Positions 18,890-26,370 of a stretch of DNA of 64,000 nt are shown piece after piece. The stretch comes from Shinella zoogloeoides (lineage in GTDB: Bacteria > Pseudomonadota > Alphaproteobacteria > Rhizobiales > Rhizobiaceae). Position 1 is the stretch's first letter. Each line of letters starts with the position of its first letter. The notes under the pieces are model-generated. The model saw only the letters and a program-made list of their open reading frames with translations. It searched no databases and had not been told where the DNA came from. The position numbers were made by a program, and so were the translations under genes. The stretch is taken from contig NZ_CP131131.1 in assembly GCF_033705735.1 (NCBI RefSeq), positions 992,001-1,056,000 on the forward strand, read 5' to 3'.

Positions 18890-20521
18890 ATGAGCAACAC
18901 TTCCCCCGCACGCCCCGCAGGCGGCGCACGCTACCTCGTCGGCGTCGATGTCGGAACGGGCAGCGCCAGGGCCGGCCTCTTCGACCTTACCGGCCGCATG
19001 CTGGCCTCCGGCAAGCGCGACATCTCGCTCTTCCGGGAGCCGGGCGCGATGGTCGAGCAGTCGAGCACCGAGATCTGGGCCGCCGTCTGCGCATCGGTGC
19101 GCGAGGCCGTTGCCAAGGCCGGCGTTTCGCCGGAAGACTGCGCCGGCATCGGCTTTGATGCGACATGCTCGCTGGTCGTCCTCGGCAAGGACGGCACGCC
19201 CCTGCCCGTCGGCCCTTCGGAAGACCCGGAACGCGACATCATCGTGTGGATGGACCACCGCGCGGTCGACCAGGTCGAGCGCATCAATGCGACGGGTCAC
19301 GCGGTTCTGCGCTATGTCGGCGGGCGCATCTCGCCCGAGATGGAGACGCCGAAGCTGCTCTGGCTCAAGGAAAACCGCCCCCACGTCTTCGATGCGGCCT
19401 GGCAGTTCTTCGACCTTGCGGATTTCCTGACCTGGCGCGCAACGGGCGATCTTGCCCGTTCCACCTGCACGGTCACCTGCAAATGGACGTATCTGGCGCA
19501 TGAAAAGCGCTGGGAACCGAGCTATTTCCACGCCATCGGCCTCGGCATCCTTGCCGACGAGGATTTCGCCCGTATCGGCCAGACCGTCGTCGAGCCCGGC
19601 ACGCCGGTCGGCGCGGGGCTCACCGAACGCGCGGCGGCGGAACTCGGCCTTGCCGCCGGCACGCCCGTCGGCGCGGGCATGATCGATGCCCATGCGGGCG
19701 GCATCGGCACGGTGGGCGTCGACGGCCCGCCGGAAAACAGCCTCGGCTATGTCTTCGGCACCTCCTCCTGCACCATGACCTCCACCCACGAGCCGGTCTT
19801 CGTGCCGGGCGTCTGGGGCCCCTATTTCTCGGCCATGGTGCCGGGCATGTGGCTCAACGAGGGCGGACAGTCGGCGGCGGGCGCGGCCATCGAGCAGCTT
19901 CTCTCCTTCCACCCGGCGGCGGGCGAAGCCTCTGCGCTCGCCGGATCGCGCGGCCTCTCCCTGCCTGTCCTGCTGGCGGAACTTGCCGCCGAAAAGGCGG
20001 AAACGCTTTCCGGCGTCGCGGGGCTCGCGGACGGGCTGCATGTGGTTCCGGAATTCCTCGGCAACCGCGCGCCCTTCGCCGATCCCCACGCCCGCGCCGC
20101 CATCGTCGGCCTCGGGATGGAGCGCGGTATCGACAATCTCGTCGCGCTCTATGTCGCCGGTCTCTGCGGCATCGGCTACGGCCTGCGCCAGATCATCGAC
20201 GCGCAGGCTGCGGCCGGAGCGCCGGTCGAGAAGATCGTCATCAGCGGGGGCGCGGGCCAGCTCGATCTCGTGCGCCAGCTTCTGGCCGATGCGACCGGCA
20301 AGCCGCTGCTCGCCACGCGGTCGGAGGAGCCCGTGCTGCTCGGCGCGGCCATTCTCGGCAGCGTCGCCGGCGCGGCATTCCCCGACGTGCGCTCGGCGAT
20401 GGCGGCCCTTTCGGCCACCGACCGCAGCTACCTGCCGGCGACAGGAGAAACCGAGGCCCTTCACGCCAGGCGCTACGATGCCTTCAAGCGCCTGCAGGCA
20501 TTGGCACGCGAAATCCGCTGA
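18890..20521 (+). CDS. FGGY-family carbohydrate kinase, D-ribulokinase type
   Basis: ATP-dependent sugar kinase of 543 residues with two actin-like domains. The N-terminal phosphate site is GVDVGTGSARAGLFD, the middle is WMDHRAVDQ, and the C-terminal ATP region contains IVISGGAGQLDLVRQLLADATGKPL. The overall form is the FGGY_YDxK/ribulokinase subgroup that makes D-ribulose-5-phosphate. ATG at 18890 (MSNTSPARP) is preferred to ATG 18872 because AGGCGGT precedes it. It is the last gene of the operon, so imported polyol is oxidised to ketose and phosphorylated into the pentose-phosphate pathway. Confidence 0.87.
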   Translation: MSNTSPARPAGGARYLVGVDVGTGSARAGLFDLTGRMLASGKRDISLFREPGAMVEQSSTEIWAAVCASVREAVAKAGVSPEDCAGIGFDATCSLVVLGKDGTPLPVGPSEDPERDIIVWMDHRAVDQVERINATGHAVLRYVGGRISPEMETPKLLWLKENRPHVFDAAWQFFDLADFLTWRATGDLARSTCTVTCKWTYLAHEKRWEPSYFHAIGLGILADEDFARIGQTVVEPGTPVGAGLTERAAAELGLAAGTPVGAGMIDAHAGGIGTVGVDGPPENSLGYVFGTSSCTMTSTHEPVFVPGVWGPYFSAMVPGMWLNEGGQSAAGAAIEQLLSFHPAAGEASALAGSRGLSLPVLLAELAAEKAETLSGVAGLADGLHVVPEFLGNRAPFADPHARAAIVGLGMERGIDNLVALYVAGLCGIGYGLRQIIDAQAAAGAPVEKIVISGGAGQLDLVRQLLADATGKPLLATRSEEPVLLGAAILGSVAGAAFPDVRSAMAALSATDRSYLPATGETEALHARRYDAFKRLQALAREIR

Positions 20522-20601
20522 TCAGGCGAGCCGCCTGCCCCTTCGTCGAAGAGATGCGGTAGGCTTCTTCCGTCAATAGTGAAAACGCTGGATGAGGTCG
20601 G

Positions 20602-20617
20602 AATAATACCAGTTCAA
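20602..20617. promoter_or_regulatory. Candidate GntR operator upstream of the GntR gene
   Basis: AATAATACCAGTTCAA, about 50 bp before the GntR start, shares ATAATACCAGTT with a second copy upstream of nanE. The reverse strand reads AACTGGTATTAT, resembling one half of NagR/DasR-type sites, which begin with A(C/T)TGGT. It suggests autoregulation. Confidence 0.5.
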
Positions 20618-20667
20618 CACCGGCGAAAAATATTGCATAAGGGAAGCCCGTCACGACAGGTGCCCTC

Positions 20668-21414
20668 ATGAGCGATCAGGCGACCCTTCAATTTCTGGCC
20701 GGGCTCGTTTCCCTTGCGAGCGGCGAGCCGCTCTATCGCCAGCTCGGGCGTGCGCTGAAGACCGCCATCGATGAATCCGTGCTGAAGCGCGGCGCGGTGA
20801 TCCCCAGCGAGCGGGACCTCAGCACCGGCCTCGGCCTTTCGCGCGTCACGGTGCGCAAGGCCATCGACAACCTCGTTTCCGACGGCCTGCTCGACCGTCG
20901 GCAAGGGGCGAAGACCGTCGTTTCCTCCCGCCTCGAAAAGTCGCTCGCGACGATGACGAGCTTTTCGGAGGACATGCGCTCGCGCGGGCTGGAACCCGGC
21001 TGCGTCTGGATTTCCCGGGAGATCAGCCGCCCCTCGCCCGCCGAGATGATGGCGCTCGGCATTCCCGGCCATGAGAAGGTCGTGCGGCTCAGGCGCCTGC
21101 GCACGGCCGATACCATGCCGATCGCCATCGAGACCGCGACCCTGCCCGCCCGCTTCGTTCCCGACCCGGAGGCCATCGGCGCCTCGCTCTACGAATATCT
21201 CGCCGCTCATGGCGCCATGCCCGTGCGCGCCATGCAGCGCATGCAGGCGAAGCCGGCGACGGAGGAGGAACGCCGGCTGCTCGTAACGCCCGAGGGCACC
21301 AGCCTTCTGACCATGGAACGCCGCTGCTTCCTCGCCGACGACCAGATCGTCGAGTTCACCCAGACGAAATATCGCGGCGACGTCTACGACTTCGTCATCG
21401 AGCTGACGCGATAA
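20668..21414 (+). CDS. GntR/HutC-family regulator of amino-sugar catabolism
   Basis: Regulator of 248 residues. The N-terminal winged helix contains LKRGAVIPSERDLSTGLGLSRVTVRKAIDNLVSDGLL; the C-terminal UTRA ligand domain contains SFSEDMRSRGLEPG and LLTMERRCFLADDQIVEFTQTKYRGDVYDF. UTRA regulators such as NagR and DasR sense phosphorylated amino sugars, in line with nanE and nanK downstream. The same 12-bp element lies before this gene and before nanE, so it likely represses both. A phosphorylated amino-sugar effector is inferred. Confidence 0.9.
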   Translation: MSDQATLQFLAGLVSLASGEPLYRQLGRALKTAIDESVLKRGAVIPSERDLSTGLGLSRVTVRKAIDNLVSDGLLDRRQGAKTVVSSRLEKSLATMTSFSEDMRSRGLEPGCVWISREISRPSPAEMMALGIPGHEKVVRLRRLRTADTMPIAIETATLPARFVPDPEAIGASLYEYLAAHGAMPVRAMQRMQAKPATEEERRLLVTPEGTSLLTMERRCFLADDQIVEFTQTKYRGDVYDFVIELTR

Positions 21415-21427
21415 TACCAGTTTAATT
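21412..21427. promoter_or_regulatory. Candidate GntR operator upstream of nanE
   Basis: TAATACCAGTTTAATT here matches the copy at 20602-20617 over ATAATACCAGTT-AA and overlaps the stop of the GntR gene. It lies about 90 bp before nanE, in a good place to control the nan operon. Confidence 0.5.
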
Positions 21428-21516
21428 CCTGTTGCATTCCGGTTTCATCCTGCTACCGTCGACCCGTCCTGATCGCAAGGACAGGGCGAACGTGCGGCGA
21501 AGCCGGGAGGATGCGG

Positions 21517-22200
21517 GTGCCATTCGATTTCAGTCAGCTCGAAAACGGCCTGATCGTCTCCTGCCAGCCGGTCAAGGGCGGCGCCATGGACAATGCGGCC
21601 ATGGTGGTGGGCTTCGCGCTCGCCGCGCTCGATGGCGGCGCCATCGCGTTGCGCATCGAATCCGCCGATTATGTGCGGGCCGTCCGCGCAGCGACGGACC
21701 GGCCGATCATCGGCCTCGTCAAGCGCGACCTCGACGATTCCCCCGTCCGCATCACCCCGTTCATCGAGGATGTCGAGGCGCTGGCGTCCGCCGGCGCGGA
21801 TATCATCGCCTATGACGCCACGGACCGCGTGCGCCCCGTCTCCACCCGCGCGCTGATCGAGCGTATCCACGCGGCCGGCAAGGTCGCTATGGCGGACTGC
21901 TCCATCCTTGCCGATGCCGAGCGGGCGCTTACCGAGGGCGCGGAGATCGTCGGCTCGACGCTTGCCGGCTATACCGGCCCGGTCGAGCCCACGGAGCCGG
22001 ACTTCGCATTGATGCGCGGCATGCGGGCGCTGACGCCCTATGTCATCGCCGAAGGCTGCGTGCGCACGACCGACCATGCGGTGAAGGCCCATGCGGCCGG
22101 TGCCTATGCCGTGGTCGTCGGCTCGGCCATCACCCGGCCGGAACATGTCACCTCCTGGTTCCGCAGCGCGCTCGACGATGCGCAGGCGAGCGGGGCCTGA
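21517..22200 (+). CDS. nanE: N-acetylmannosamine-6-phosphate 2-epimerase
   Basis: TIM-barrel enzyme converting ManNAc-6-phosphate to GlcNAc-6-phosphate, 227 residues. Landmarks are NGLIVSCQPVKGGAMDN, IIGLVKRDLDDSPVRITPF (catalytic Lys), ADIIAYDAT, MADCSILADAERAL, GSTLAGYTGP and VVVGSAITRPEHVT. The start is probably GTG at 21517: GGGAGG ends directly before an ATG at 21511, too close to use, but sits six bases before this GTG. It is followed by nanK with a 3-bp gap. No NanA lyase is present, so the pathway here seems to begin with free ManNAc (inferred). Confidence 0.92.
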   Translation: MPFDFSQLENGLIVSCQPVKGGAMDNAAMVVGFALAALDGGAIALRIESADYVRAVRAATDRPIIGLVKRDLDDSPVRITPFIEDVEALASAGADIIAYDATDRVRPVSTRALIERIHAAGKVAMADCSILADAERALTEGAEIVGSTLAGYTGPVEPTEPDFALMRGMRALTPYVIAEGCVRTTDHAVKAHAAGAYAVVVGSAITRPEHVTSWFRSALDDAQASGA

Positions 22201-22203
22201 ACC

Positions 22204-23079
22204 ATGGCCGCGCCGGACGCCATCCTCGCAATCGATGTCGGCGGCACGAAGATGCTGGCGGCGCTGGTGCGCGGCACAAGCGTTCTCGACACCGTGCGCC
22301 TGCCGACGCCGGCCGATGGCGACCCAGCCCACTGGTTCGCCGTGCTCTTTGCCGCGATCGAAACCTGGCAGGGCCGCTATGACGCGGTCGGTGTCGCCGT
22401 CACCGGCATTGTCGACGATGGCCACTGGTCGGCGCTGAACCGCAAGACGCTTAATATTCCCGACGGATTTCCTCTGGTCGCGACCATCGCCCGCTTCACG
22501 GATGCGCCGGTCTTCGCCGCCAACGATGCGCAGGCCGCCGCCTGGGGCGAATATGCCTTCGGCGCGGGCGGGCGTGAGGACATGGTGTTCCTTACCATCT
22601 CCACCGGCATCGGCGGCGGCATCGTCACCGGCGGGCGGCTTCTCGGCGGGCTCGGCGGCCATTTCGGCCAGCTCCGCGACCTCGACCATCCCGGCGAGAC
22701 GCTGGAGGATCGCGTCTCCGGCCGCTGGATCGCCGCGCAGGCGGCCACGTATGCGCCGGATGCCACGGCCCGCGAGGTCTTCGCCGCCGCGCATGCGGGG
22801 GAAGGCTGGGCGAAGGCCGTCGTCGAGGCTTCGGCCCGGCAGGCGGCCAATCTCTGCCGCAATGTGCAGCTCGCGCTCGATCCGCGCCGCATCGTCATCG
22901 GCGGCAGCATCGGGCTTGCGGAAGGCTATCTTTCGGCGATGGAGCGGGCGCTCGACAGCGTGCCGCCGCGCCTCAAGCCTTCGCTTCATACCGCCGCTCT
23001 TGCGGAAAATGCGGGAGTCATCGGCATCGCAGACCTGGCGCAACGTCGCCCGGCAACCATGAGGGAGAACGGACAATGA
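22204..23079 (+). CDS. nanK: ROK-family kinase, probable N-acetylmannosamine kinase lacking zinc cysteines
   Basis: Cytoplasmic sugar kinase of 291 residues that should make ManNAc-6-phosphate for NanE. ATP motif AIDVGGTK, sugar/catalytic Asp in ANDAQAAAWGEY and TISTGIGGGIVTGG are all present. After the conserved GH (GGLGGHFG) ROK proteins normally carry a CxCGxxGC zinc site; here the stretch is LRDLDHPGETLEDRVSG with no Cys at all, although the following LE..SG is kept. It overlaps the binding-protein gene by 4 bp (ATGA). Function rests on fold plus the nanE neighbour; a glucokinase-like role is less likely. Confidence 0.85.
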   Translation: MAAPDAILAIDVGGTKMLAALVRGTSVLDTVRLPTPADGDPAHWFAVLFAAIETWQGRYDAVGVAVTGIVDDGHWSALNRKTLNIPDGFPLVATIARFTDAPVFAANDAQAAAWGEYAFGAGGREDMVFLTISTGIGGGIVTGGRLLGGLGGHFGQLRDLDHPGETLEDRVSGRWIAAQAATYAPDATAREVFAAAHAGEGWAKAVVEASARQAANLCRNVQLALDPRRIVIGGSIGLAEGYLSAMERALDSVPPRLKPSLHTAALAENAGVIGIADLAQRRPATMRENGQ

Positions 23080-24404
23080 TCTATGCGAAGATGAAACAGG
23101 CACTTTATGCCGCCTGCGCGCTCGGCCTGCTGGCAGGCCCCGCGCTGGCCGAGGTCACGGTGCTCGGCTGGCCGGGCGGCCCGGAGGAAGTGGCGCTGCG
23201 CGCCGCCGCCGATGCCTATAACGCCAAGTCCGACACGGCGGATGCCGACAAGGTCGAGCTGCTGTTCTTCAACCGCGACGGCTTCTGGGACAAGCTGCAG
23301 GCCGACCTTGCCGCCGGCTCGAAGGCCTTCGACGTCAACCTGCTCGCGACCTACTCCATCGGCCGCTATGCGCCTTTCATGGAGCCGATCCAGCTTTCCG
23401 ACGATGCGAAAGCCGTCTATGGCGATGCGGTTCTCGCCACCATGCAGTACCAGAACCAGCAGTACGGCGTCCCGACCGACCTTTCCGCGCATTTCATGTA
23501 CTACCGCACGGACCTCATCGACGCGCTGATGAAGGACGATGCGGCCAGGGCGAAATATGGCGAGATCTCCGAAAAGCTGCTCGGCAAGAAGCTCGAGCCG
23601 AAGATGCCGGACGAATGGACCTGGGACGACTATGCCGCGACTGCGCTCTACTTCACCCAGGCGGTCAACCCGGATAGCCCGACGCGCTACGGCACCGTGC
23701 TCCAGCTGAAGAACCTCCTCTTCAACATCATGGTCTGGCAGTCCGTGCCGCGCGCCTATGGCGGCGACTGGATGGACGAGAGCGGCAAGATCACGGTCAA
23801 TTCCGACGCCTACCGCAAGGGCCTCGAAATCTACAAGCTGCTCTACGACAACGGCGCGACGCCGCGCGATTCGCTCTCCTACGAATTCGCGGAAGCCAAT
23901 GCCGCCTTCGCCTCCGGCCAGGTGGCGGCGATGCTGCAATGGAACGCCGCGGCAAGCGACCTCACCAGCAAGGAGAAGTCGCCGACCGTCGCGGAGGTCA
24001 CCGACACCGTCGCCCCGCCGTCCGGCCCGGCCGGCCGCTTCACCCATATCCACGGCCTCGGCTTCGGCCTCAACAAGAATGCCGAGCACAAGGACGGTGC
24101 GGTGAAGTTCCTGAAGTGGCTCTCCTCCAAGGAAGCCGCGCTGGTCTACGCCCGCAACAACGGCGCGCCGGCCCTGACGCCCGAAGTGGTGGCCGAGGTC
24201 GCCAAGGAGCGGCCCGACCTCGTCAAGCTCGGCGAATTCGCCGGCAAGTACGGTTACGTCATGACCGGCGGCACCTCCGCCAAGGCGCTCTCGGTCTATG
24301 AGCTTCAGGCCAAGGAGTTCACCGGCTACTGGTCCGGCCAGCAGTCGCTCGACGATGCCCTTGCCAATACCGAGAAGGGCATGGCGGAGCTGCTGAAGCA
24401 GTAG
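23076..24404 (+). CDS. Family 1 sugar-binding protein of ABC importer
   Basis: Periplasmic binding protein of the maltose/oligosaccharide (family 1) type, 442 residues. The signal peptide KQALYAACALGLLAGPALA ends before EVTVLGWPGG. The mature protein has LQADLAAGSKAFDVNLLATYSIGRYAPF, AEANAAFASGQVAAMLQWN and the C-terminal AEHKDGAVKFLKWLSSKEAALVYARNNGAPALTPEV. ATG at 23076 overlaps the nanK stop and has GGAGAA upstream. It is followed, after a 165-bp repeat-filled gap, by its two permeases. The ligand is presumed to be ManNAc or a ManNAc-containing sugar. Confidence 0.88.
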   Translation: MIYAKMKQALYAACALGLLAGPALAEVTVLGWPGGPEEVALRAAADAYNAKSDTADADKVELLFFNRDGFWDKLQADLAAGSKAFDVNLLATYSIGRYAPFMEPIQLSDDAKAVYGDAVLATMQYQNQQYGVPTDLSAHFMYYRTDLIDALMKDDAARAKYGEISEKLLGKKLEPKMPDEWTWDDYAATALYFTQAVNPDSPTRYGTVLQLKNLLFNIMVWQSVPRAYGGDWMDESGKITVNSDAYRKGLEIYKLLYDNGATPRDSLSYEFAEANAAFASGQVAAMLQWNAAASDLTSKEKSPTVAEVTDTVAPPSGPAGRFTHIHGLGFGLNKNAEHKDGAVKFLKWLSSKEAALVYARNNGAPALTPEVVAEVAKERPDLVKLGEFAGKYGYVMTGGTSAKALSVYELQAKEFTGYWSGQQSLDDALANTEKGMAELLKQ

Positions 24405-24418
24405 GCTCGGGTAGGAAG

Positions 24419-24545
24419 ACCCCTCCCCACAAGGGGGAGGGGCTTAATCCGCCGCTCCGTTAGCACTCGATTTCGAGCGGCGAGCAAGCCTCCTGCTTTC
24501 TCCCCCTTGTGGGGGCGAGATGCCGGCAGGCAGAGGGGGGCTTGG
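24419..24545. repeat. Rhizobial palindromic intergenic repeat
   Basis: Three hairpins follow one another: CCCCTCCCC/GGGGAGGGG, GCCGCTC/GAGCGGC (24451-24457 with 24475-24481) and CCCCC-TTGT-GGGGG, then TGCCGGCAGGCAGAGGGGGGC. The last part matches the element at 28143-28260. It lies inside the operon between the binding-protein and permease genes, where such structures often protect the upstream mRNA. Confidence 0.65.
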
Positions 24546-24569
24546 CCCGACTATCCAGAAGAGGACACG

Positions 24570-25457
24570 ATGGCGACGACGAGAAGACAGATCGAGGCTC
24601 CCGCCTTCCGGATGCTGGCGACGCCGCTCGTCGCCTTCCTCCTGCTGTTCCTCGGCTTCCCCGCCGTCGTCAACCTGATCTATTCCGTTTCTGACGTCAC
24701 CTTCGAGACGCTGCGCCAGCCGACGCTTTCCGGCTTCGGCAATTTCGTCGCGGTCGCCACCGACGGGGCCTTCTGGCGGGCGACGTGGTTCTCCCTGCGC
24801 TTCGGCCTGCTCACCGCCGTGCTGGAATGCGCGCTCGGCCTGTTCCTCGCCATCTTCCTTTCCCCGCTCATCGAGAAGCGAAGCTGGCTGCTGGCGATCC
24901 TGATGATGCCGCTGATGGTGGCCCCTGCCCTCGTCGGCCTCATGTACCGGCTCGTGCTGCACGAATTCGTCGGCCCGGTGCCCTATTATCTCTGGGCCTA
25001 TCTCGGGGCCAGCATCTCCTTCCTCGGTGTCGATTCCGCATTCTGGACGCTCGTCGCCATCGAGACGCTGCAATGGACGCCCTTCGCGCTCCTGCTCTTC
25101 TACATGGCCTACCAGGCGATCCCCGTGGAGGTGACCGAGGCGGCGACGCTCGACGGCGCCAGCCCCTTCCAGCGCCTGCGCGATATCGAACTGCCGCTGA
25201 TGATGCCGACCATCGCCGTCGCGCTCCTCATCCGCTTCATCGACGGCTTCCGCGTCTTCGACAATGTCTATGTGCTGACCGGCAGCGGCCCGGGCGGGGC
25301 GACCGCCTCGCTGTCGATCTATATCTACGAGGCCTTCTTCAAGCAGGGCGCGATCGGCAAGGCGGTCGCCGCCTCGGTGATCCTCTTCGCCGCGTCCTTC
25401 GTGGTGCTCTACGGCCTCAATGCTTATGCCGCCCGCCGCAAAGGAAAAGGCCGATGA
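24570..25457 (+). CDS. ABC sugar permease, MalF type
   Basis: Inner-membrane permease of 295 residues with six predicted helices (first LATPLVAFLLLFLGFPAVVNLIYSV). The EAA loop EVTEAATLDGASPFQRLRDIELPLMMPTIAVAL contacts the ATPase. ATG at 24570 follows GAGGA by four bases. It overlaps the second permease start by 4 bp (ATGA). It works as a heterodimer with that permease. No ATPase gene follows, so a shared MsiK/UgpC-type ATPase encoded elsewhere must serve it. Confidence 0.9.
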   Translation: MATTRRQIEAPAFRMLATPLVAFLLLFLGFPAVVNLIYSVSDVTFETLRQPTLSGFGNFVAVATDGAFWRATWFSLRFGLLTAVLECALGLFLAIFLSPLIEKRSWLLAILMMPLMVAPALVGLMYRLVLHEFVGPVPYYLWAYLGASISFLGVDSAFWTLVAIETLQWTPFALLLFYMAYQAIPVEVTEAATLDGASPFQRLRDIELPLMMPTIAVALLIRFIDGFRVFDNVYVLTGSGPGGATASLSIYIYEAFFKQGAIGKAVAASVILFAASFVVLYGLNAYAARRKGKGR

Positions 25458-26275
25458 TCCGAGCGCTCCGCTGGGCGGTGTTCGCCCTTGCCGCCTTCGC
25501 CCTCAATTTCCCGATCCTCGTGACGCTCGTCACCTCGTTCAAGAGCGCGCGGGAGCTTTCCGCCAATCCCGGCCTCTGGATCAAGGCGCCGACGCTGGAG
25601 AATTACGCGACGGTCTTCACCGTCAGTGACCGGCTCAACATCTTCCTCTATCTCTTCAACAGCCTCGCCGTCTCGCTGATCGGGACCGGGCTTGCGGTCG
25701 TGCTGGCGCTGCCGGCCGCCTATGCCATCGCCCGCGGCAAGCTCGGCGAGCGCACGCTCCTGCCGCTCATCGTCAACCTGCGCGCCGTGCCGCTGATCAT
25801 CTTCGCCATTCCGCTGTACATGATGTTCCAGTGGCTGGCGCTGCTCGATACGCTCATCGGCCTCGGCCTCATCCTCACCATCGTCAACCTGCCGCTAGTG
25901 CTGGTCATCCTCGTCAACGCCATCAACGACGTGCCGGAAGAGTTGGACGAGGCGGCGCTGGTGGACGGGGCGAGCCGCTTCCAGATCCTCGTGACGATTC
26001 TCGCGCCCGTCTGCCGCCCGGCCATCGTGACGAGCCTCATCTTCGGCTTCATCACCGCCTGGAACGAATTCCTCTTCGGCCTGATGCTGACGACCTCCAA
26101 GGCCGTGCCCATCACCGTCGGCGCGTCCTTCTTCTTCGCCGCAAGCGGCGGCGGGGTGCAATGGGGCGTCGCCTCCGCGGTGATGATCGTCGGCGCCCTG
26201 CCCCCGCTCCTGCTCGGCCTCGTCATGTACCGCCAGATCAGCGGCTCGATGACGGCGGGCGCGGTAAAGGGATAG
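25454..26275 (+). CDS. ABC sugar permease, MalG type
   Basis: Second permease, 273 residues, six helices starting LRWAVFALAAFALNFPILVTLVTSF. The MalG-type EAA loop is DVPEELDEAALVDGASRFQILVTILAPVCRPAIVTSLIF, and NEFLFGLMLTT is typical of the family. The start overlaps the MalF-type stop by 4 bp. It is the last gene of the nan operon; a phosphate-type promoter for the next gene begins 27 bp later. Confidence 0.9.
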   Translation: MIRALRWAVFALAAFALNFPILVTLVTSFKSARELSANPGLWIKAPTLENYATVFTVSDRLNIFLYLFNSLAVSLIGTGLAVVLALPAAYAIARGKLGERTLLPLIVNLRAVPLIIFAIPLYMMFQWLALLDTLIGLGLILTIVNLPLVLVILVNAINDVPEELDEAALVDGASRFQILVTILAPVCRPAIVTSLIFGFITAWNEFLFGLMLTTSKAVPITVGASFFFAASGGGVQWGVASAVMIVGALPPLLLGLVMYRQISGSMTAGAVKG

Positions 26276-26301
26276 GCCGGTTGTCCACAGCGGACGGCCA
26301 A

Positions 26302-26319
26302 CTGTAATACGCACGTCAT
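26302..26319 (+). promoter_or_regulatory. Candidate PHO box before alkaline phosphatase
   Basis: CTGTAAT-ACGC-ACGTCAT fits the PhoB pattern of two CTGTCAT heptamers four bases apart, with 6/7 and 5/7 matches. It lies 52 bp before the phosphatase ATG, where a PhoB site would replace the -35 element. This agrees with the gene product's role. Confidence 0.5.
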
Positions 26320-26370
26320 GTAGGCTTCTTATGCGCAAGGGGTAACGCACCGCTCAAGAGAGGCCCTCCC

